Shown here: positions 59,824-64,000 of the stretch, in pieces
Layout: each line of letters opens with the position of its first letter
How positions within the stretch are numbered: the first letter of the stretch is position 1
Source of the DNA: Thermoflexaceae bacterium
GTDB taxonomy: Bacteria > Chloroflexota > Dehalococcoidia > Tepidiformales > Tepidiformaceae
Length of the DNA: 64,000 bases
Direction: 5' to 3'
NCBI GenBank assembly: GCA_015075555.1
Contig: JABTUD010000001.1
Location: 806,001 to 870,000, forward strand
Translations under genes and position numbers: made by a program
The notes under the pieces: model-generated
Seen by the model: only the letters and a program-made list of their open reading frames with translations
The model's database searches: none
Told to the model about the DNA's origin: nothing

Positions 59824-60615
59824 TCACTTTCCCTGGAAGACCGGCGGTCTGCGCTCGGCGCTGGCCCTGATCCCCTCGCGGAAGTCCTCGGTGGCGCGCA
59901 GCCGGGCCTGCTCGCGGCCCTCATGGGCAGTGGCCTGGCGGTAGCGTTCCCCAATCCCGGCGCGCATGGTCGCCCGGATGCTGGCGATCGCCAGCGGGGC
60001 GGCGGACGCGATCTCCGCAGCCAGTCGCCGCGCTTCGGCCCGGACCTCGCCGACCGCGACGAAGCGATCGAGCAGCCCTATCCGGGAGGCGGTTTCGCCA
60101 TCGATGCGCTTGCCCGTGAGCAAGAGTTCGAGCGCCCGCTGCTGACCAACGATTGGTGGGAGGGTGATCGTGAGCCCGAAGCCGTGGTGAAAGCCGAGAT
60201 GGGCGAAGTTCGCGGCCATTCTGGTCTCGCTGCAGCCCACCCGGAAGTCAGCCGAGCAGGCGAGGCCAAGCCCGCCGCCGATTGCAGCCCCATGGACGGC
60301 CGCGACGACCGGCGTCTTCGCTTCGATGATGCGTGCGGCTTCGGCGTAGAGGTCGCGAGGGGCCGAGACTCCGGTTTGTGCGGGCGGTTCAGCCGGCGCC
60401 CCGAAGTTGGCGCCCGCGCAGAAGTGCTTCCCTTCGGAACAAAGGACGATGGCCCGACAAGCCGGGTCTTCATCCAACTGTTCGTAGGCGTCAGAAATGG
60501 CGCATATCAGATCTGCGTCGAAGAAGTTGCTCGGCGGACGATGGATCTCCACCACTGCTACGTGGTCGTCGCCGAGTTCGATGCTGATGTCGCCGATGGT
60601 CCTTGACGTTTCCAC
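59824..60615 (-). CDS. Enoyl-CoA hydratase/isomerase
   Basis: A 263-residue crotonase-fold protein: VVEIHRPPSNFFDADLICAI, GKHFCAGANFG (oxyanion-hole CAGANF), VAAVHGAAIGGGLGLACSADFRV (second hydratase motif) and FAHLGFHHGFGLTITLPPIVG. The catalytic acidic residue at the typical position is replaced (HHGFGLT), so hydratase, isomerase or other crotonase activity is undecided. It belongs with the DUF35, thiolase and ETF genes of a beta-oxidation-type cluster. Confidence 0.85.
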   Translation of the reverse strand: METSRTIGDISIELGDDHVAVVEIHRPPSNFFDADLICAISDAYEQLDEDPACRAIVLCSEGKHFCAGANFGAPAEPPAQTGVSAPRDLYAEAARIIEAKTPVVAAVHGAAIGGGLGLACSADFRVGCSETRMAANFAHLGFHHGFGLTITLPPIVGQQRALELLLTGKRIDGETASRIGLLDRFVAVGEVRAEARRLAAEIASAAPLAIASIRATMRAGIGERYRQATAHEGREQARLRATEDFREGIRASAERRPPVFQGK

Positions 60616-60722
60616 ACTGGCTCTCCTCGGATTTGAGATTAGTAGACTTCACAGCGACCGTCCGGCCATCGCGAGGCGCAGCCGACGACAAACGGCCATT
60701 GCTCATGCCTCACAAATGGCCT

Positions 60723-61169
60723 TCAGCCCACCGTGCGCCACTGGACGAGGGTCACGCCGTCATCCGTGTGGTCCTCGAACACGCACTCGACCCCGGCGCC
60801 GATCGCGACCTCCTGCAGCGGGTCGCCGAGCAAGTTGCCGACCATGCGGACGTTGCCTGCGTCGGCCAGTTCGACCAGCACCACCAGGTACGGACAGGCG
60901 TCCTTGAGGGCGGGATGCACGGAGTGCCAGACGCGCTCCCAGCTATAGATGGTGCCGCGACCAGACGCGCGGGCCCATTGGAGGTCCCCGGCGTGGCACC
61001 GGTGGCAGATCCACTCGGGGCCGAACTGGTAGCCGTTGCAGCTGGAGCACTGCTGGACGACCAGTTCGTGGCGTTTCGCCGCTTCCCAGTACTCCGTATC
61101 GAGGCCGTCGACCGCGGGGACAGGCACTGGCAGGCCGGCGGGCAGGTAGCTGGTGGTTTCTGTAGTCAT
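60723..61169 (-). CDS. DUF35 OB-fold/zinc-ribbon protein, thiolase partner
   Basis: A 148-residue acyl-CoA-associated protein: rubredoxin-like zinc ribbon CSSCNGYQFGPEWICHRCHAG near residues 41-60, then an OB fold (GTIYSWERVWH, YLVVLVELADAGNVRMVGNL). DUF35 proteins pair with SCP-x-type thiolases and hydratases. It overlaps the thiolase's last codons, as expected for a complex. Confidence 0.85.
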   Translation of the reverse strand: MTTETTSYLPAGLPVPVPAVDGLDTEYWEAAKRHELVVQQCSSCNGYQFGPEWICHRCHAGDLQWARASGRGTIYSWERVWHSVHPALKDACPYLVVLVELADAGNVRMVGNLLGDPLQEVAIGAGVECVFEDHTDDGVTLVQWRTVG

Positions 61170-61179
61170 CGCTGGCTCC

Positions 61180-62370
61180 TCAGGCGCCGAGAACGAGGTC
61201 GCTGACGGGCTGCACCATCGGGCCGGAGCAGACCATCGAGGCCTGGACGTTGGGAACCTGTGCGGCCGCGGTGCCGCGCACCTGGTGGACCGCCTCGGTA
61301 ATGAGTTCGAGGCCGTGCATGTAGCACTCCGCGAGGTTGCCGCCGCTGGTGTTCAGGGGGAGCCTCCCGCCCGGGGCAAGGAAGTTGTCGAGCGTCATGA
61401 ACTCCTCGACTTCGCCGGGCTCGCAGAAGCCATGCTCCACCGAGGCTCATCACCGCCGGTGAAGTTCTCGTAGGACTGGCAGACGTCGACGTCCTTCGGT
61501 CCGACCTCGGCCATGGCGTAGAGCCGTTTCGCGACCGTCTTGAAGTTCGACGTGCCGTAGTCCGGGGCATTGTGCGAGGGAGCCGCCTGCCGGTAGTCCG
61601 AACCTGGGAGGCGGCGAGGAGGTACGCGGGCTTCTGCTTCAGGTCGCGGGCACGCTCCGCGGTGGTCAGGATGACTGCGGCTGCGCCGTCGTTCTCCATG
61701 CAGCAGTCGAACAGCCGGAACGGTTCGACGATCCAGCGGGAGTTGTCGTAGTCCTCGGACGAGAGCGGCCGGCCGTGCATCACCGCCCGGGGGTTGGACT
61801 GGGCGTGGTGGTAGGAGGCCACGGCGATGGCCTTCAGCGGGTCGTGGCCGATGTAGTGGTCGTGCATGAAGCGGCGGACGCGCATGGCGAATGACTGGGC
61901 AGGCGACATCAGCCCATAGGGAGTGGTGTAGGCGGCGGCGCCGGAGATGGTGCGCGCCGGCGAACCTTGGCCGAAGCGGCCGCACTGTCCCTGGCGAGGC
62001 CGCGATAGACGACCACGTAGTTTGAGTGGCCGGCGACAAGCGCAGCCGCGGCGTTGGCCACCGCGCCGGAGCCACCGCCACCACGGCCGCCCAGAACATG
62101 TTGGAGAAGCTCAGGTCGGGGCTGCCGAGTGCCGCAGCCAGCCGTGCCGGGTCATTCCGGTCGTTGCTGTAGGAGGCGAAGCCATCACCCGGACATCGAG
62201 GCCGACGTCCTCGGCGGCGGCCCGGATCGCTTCGATCGTAAGCTGGAACTCGCTCTCGGCTGCAGTGCCGCGCTTGTAGTACTGCGTCTCGGCGATGCCG
62301 ACGATTGCGACCTTGTCTTTGATCGTGTAGTCGTCGTAGTGTACCTCCGTCCGGTTCGCGACTTTAACAG
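61180..62370 (-). pseudogene. SCP-x/thiolase-like acyl-CoA gene with multiple frameshifts
   Basis: Pieces in three minus-strand frames line up to a thiolase-like lipid-transfer protein. N-terminal: DKVAIVGIAETQYYKRGTAAESEFQLTIEAIRAAAEDVGLDV. Middle: MSPAQSFAMRVRRFMHDHYIGHDPLKAIAVASYHHAQSNP and FRLFDCCMENDGAAAVILTT. Then DYGTSNFKTVAKRLYAMAEVGPKDVDVCQSYENFTGG. C-terminal: EHGFCEPGEVEEFMTLDNFLAPGGRLPLNTSGGNLAECYMHG. At least four frame changes (near 62180, 62000, 61600, 61440) are needed. Either the gene is decaying or the sequence has errors here. No normal start was found. Confidence 0.75.
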
Positions 62371-62545
62371 ACGATGGCGACGAATGTCGTGGCCCTTGTG
62401 CACCCGTGGAAAATGCGCTCCAGCACTCCCCACGGATCTGCCGATGTTCCCGACAAGCATCGCCGACTGCGTAATCTGCTCGATGTGAAGCACCGTCGTT
62501 GGCGTGTTGGAGACCTCAGTCAGACAGTTCGACAGCGACGCCGAC

Positions 62546-63385
62546 TTACTTGCCCAGGACTCCGAGCAACTCAGCCGCGACAGCCTCCAAGTCGCCTTTG
62601 ATCGTCTGGCTCGAGGTGTGCTGCCGTAGCCCGGCCGACAGCATCAATTCGTACCTTTCGTGTGCGGATAGATGAGGGTCAGGGCCGATCATTCTGGAGG
62701 GTCGCGGCGGCTTGATAGTTGACAAGACGAGACCAGAACCACGGATGCCAGCACGAGGGACTACAACGAGGATCTCGAAGCGTTCGGCAGACATCCGCGC
62801 CCGGACCGACGGATAGCGTGGAGTGGCGGCGCTCTCCAAGACGGCGACCACTGTGGGAAAGCTCGCCTCGACCACCTGCTGGGCACCCTGGGGCATCCTC
62901 TGCCGGAGAACTATGCTGTCGGGCGTGCAACGCTCGATTGCAATCACGTTCCGAACGATGTTCGCTTGCAGGGCAGTAGCCATCGCCGTGGGCACGAAAG
63001 CGCTACCGAAGTCCGGCGAACGCTCTCCGCACAACACCACGTCCGGCTTCTCCTGCGACATTGCTTCCGATAAGGCTAGAGCTGTAGCGAGCGGGTCATT
63101 AACCATCTGCCCGTCTGATTCCACTCTCGTTGCTTTGTTCGCGCCGATCGCGATTGCCAGACGCAGCACGCCTTCAGAAGACGCATCGCCGTAGCAATAG
63201 GCAGAGACGACAGTAGTGTCTGCAGTCGGAGTCCCCTGTGCCAGGCGAACCGCCAGTTCCGTCGCCACAAGGTCAATCGGACTGGGAATGTAAGTGGGCG
63301 GGAAATTCTGGCGCGAGAGTGCTCGCGTGAACTGGGGAGGGGAATCAGGATCTCGCACCCACTTGACGCACACCGCGACTCTCAC
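62546..63385 (-). CDS. etfB: Electron transfer flavoprotein beta subunit
   Basis: A 279-residue EtfB/FixA-type protein: AVCVKWVRDPDSPPQF at the start, PIDLVATELAVRLAQ, VVSAYCYGDASSEGVLRLAIAIGANKATRV, PDVVLCGERSPDFGSAFVPTAMATAL and FPTVVAVLESAATPRYPS. EtfB binds AMP and carries electrons from acyl-CoA dehydrogenases with EtfA. The stop of the upstream EtfA gene overlaps its start (ATGA), confirming the pair. Confidence 0.9.
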   Translation of the reverse strand: MRVAVCVKWVRDPDSPPQFTRALSRQNFPPTYIPSPIDLVATELAVRLAQGTPTADTTVVSAYCYGDASSEGVLRLAIAIGANKATRVESDGQMVNDPLATALALSEAMSQEKPDVVLCGERSPDFGSAFVPTAMATALQANIVRNVIAIERCTPDSIVLRQRMPQGAQQVVEASFPTVVAVLESAATPRYPSVRARMSAERFEILVVVPRAGIRGSGLVLSTIKPPRPSRMIGPDPHLSAHERYELMLSAGLRQHTSSQTIKGDLEAVAAELLGVLGK

Positions 63386-64000
63386 CGTCCAACCTCACTT
63401 TCTTGTCTTGCAGTCTGCCTTGTTGCAAGAGCGTCCAGCATCACTTTGGCCAAAGATGGAGCATCGGCGAGCACCTGAACGTCCGCGAAGCGAAAGATTG
63501 GGGCGTCAGGGTCGTTGTTCACGGCGATCAGCCGCTCCCAGCTTCGAACCCCGGCAAGGTGTTGGGTCGCGCCTGAAATACCCCAGGCGACATACACCCT
63601 GGGAGAAACGCTGCGACCTGTCTGGCCAATCTGTCGATCCCGAGTTGCCCAGCCCCGGTCGACTGCGACCCGGCTCGCGCCTAGTGCGCCCTCGAGGGCA
63701 CTAGCCAGCTCCGCGAGGGTCTCGAATGCCTCCCGGCTCCCCATCCCCGCACCTCCCGCCAAGATCAGGTCGGCATCAGACAGGTCGAGTTGTGCCGGGT
63801 CCCCCAATATGACTTCGAGAACCTTCCGGCGTGAAGTTGGCTCACAGAGCTGGACGTGATGCACCTCCACCGGCCTTCCGGGACCCTCGCGAGCCGGCCA
63901 GAACGCGACAGGGTCAACCGCAACGATGATCGGTCCGTCGCCCGAGAACGCCATCTCGGCATACGCTCTCCCCTGGAGGCACGGACGACCGAGGACGAAT
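63382..64000 (-). CDS. etfA: Electron transfer flavoprotein alpha subunit (partial)
   Basis: A partial gene running off the right edge: the frame continues upstream of the first ATG (63954) as FVLGRPCLQGRAYAEMAFSGDG. The C-terminal FAD-binding half is visible: LILAGGAGMGSREAFETLAELASALEGALGASRVAVDRGW, RQIGQTGRSVSPRVYVAWGISGATQHLAGV and IAVNNDPDAPIFRFADVQVLAD, all diagnostic of EtfA. It pairs with EtfB. Confidence 0.9.
   Translation of the reverse strand, partial: FVLGRPCLQGRAYAEMAFSGDGPIIVAVDPVAFWPAREGPGRPVEVHHVQLCEPTSRRKVLEVILGDPAQLDLSDADLILAGGAGMGSREAFETLAELASALEGALGASRVAVDRGWATRDRQIGQTGRSVSPRVYVAWGISGATQHLAGVRSWERLIAVNNDPDAPIFRFADVQVLADAPSLAKVMLDALATRQTARQESEVGR

Overview
The window is high-GC bacterial DNA with leaderless-looking, tightly overlapping operons, a GAAC-N4-GTTC (LexA-type) box, PrgI/VirB4/Replic_Relax conjugation genes, a heliorhodopsin (a family restricted mainly to monoderms) and ETF/thiolase/DUF35 lipid-type genes. 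This fits a Chloroflexota (Dehalococcoidia- or Thermomicrobia-like) genome best, with Actinomycetota as the alternative; this is inference from gene content only.

Layout. (1) 1-9841: right end of an integrative conjugative element on the plus strand: PrgI-like protein, split VirB4/TraC, CHC2-Toprim primase, TraG/VirD4-like ATPase, Replic_Relax protein, excisionase and tyrosine integrase, ending in a 3' tRNA-Met fragment (att site). (2) 9842-13573: a gene-poor stretch, then an SDR-DUF2867 protein and a heliorhodopsin on the minus strand. (3) 13574-26909: a 3' tRNA-Lys fragment (a second att site) followed by a dense defence island: DUF2188 with LexA box, an unrecognised small protein plus zinc-hook SMC-like ATPase plus ParB-type HTH, a first AbiEi-like protein, an AbiE (DUF6088 + AbiEii) pair, a Zn-ribbon/HEPN protein paired with XRE-ImmA, and a type III CBASS operon (CD-NTase, HORMA, TRIP13) with a SLOG plus deoxyribosyltransferase/TIR-like effector and a DEDDh exonuclease. 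(4) 26988-41649: a minus-strand mobile-element backbone: excisionase-like HTH, SNF2-type helicase, DNA methyltransferase, PIN/Phd pair, SprT-like peptidase, many small unknown genes, DUF932, RadC, Rad52-type annealing protein and a second CHC2-Toprim primase. (5) 41650-59800: insertion-sequence-rich DNA: a decayed IS1182-type transposase, a GNAT gene, two thermonuclease genes, an IS110 element nested in a mutator-type transposase, a Gabija pair, a truncated IS3, a MITE, a kelch lipoprotein cut by a complete IS256-type element, a macrodomain gene and a three-unit CRISPR-like repeat remnant. (6) 59824-64000: chromosomal-type fatty-acid or steroid catabolism: enoyl-CoA hydratase, DUF35 protein, a frameshifted thiolase, ETF beta and ETF alpha.

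The most rewarding observations are the QLxLF sliding-clamp-binding motifs shared by three proteins of the second mobile element, the unusual CBASS effector, the directly readable target and donor guides of the IS110 bridge RNA, the heliorhodopsin locus, and the unrecognised zinc-hook ATPase module. No function was verified by database search; family names come from motif recognition.
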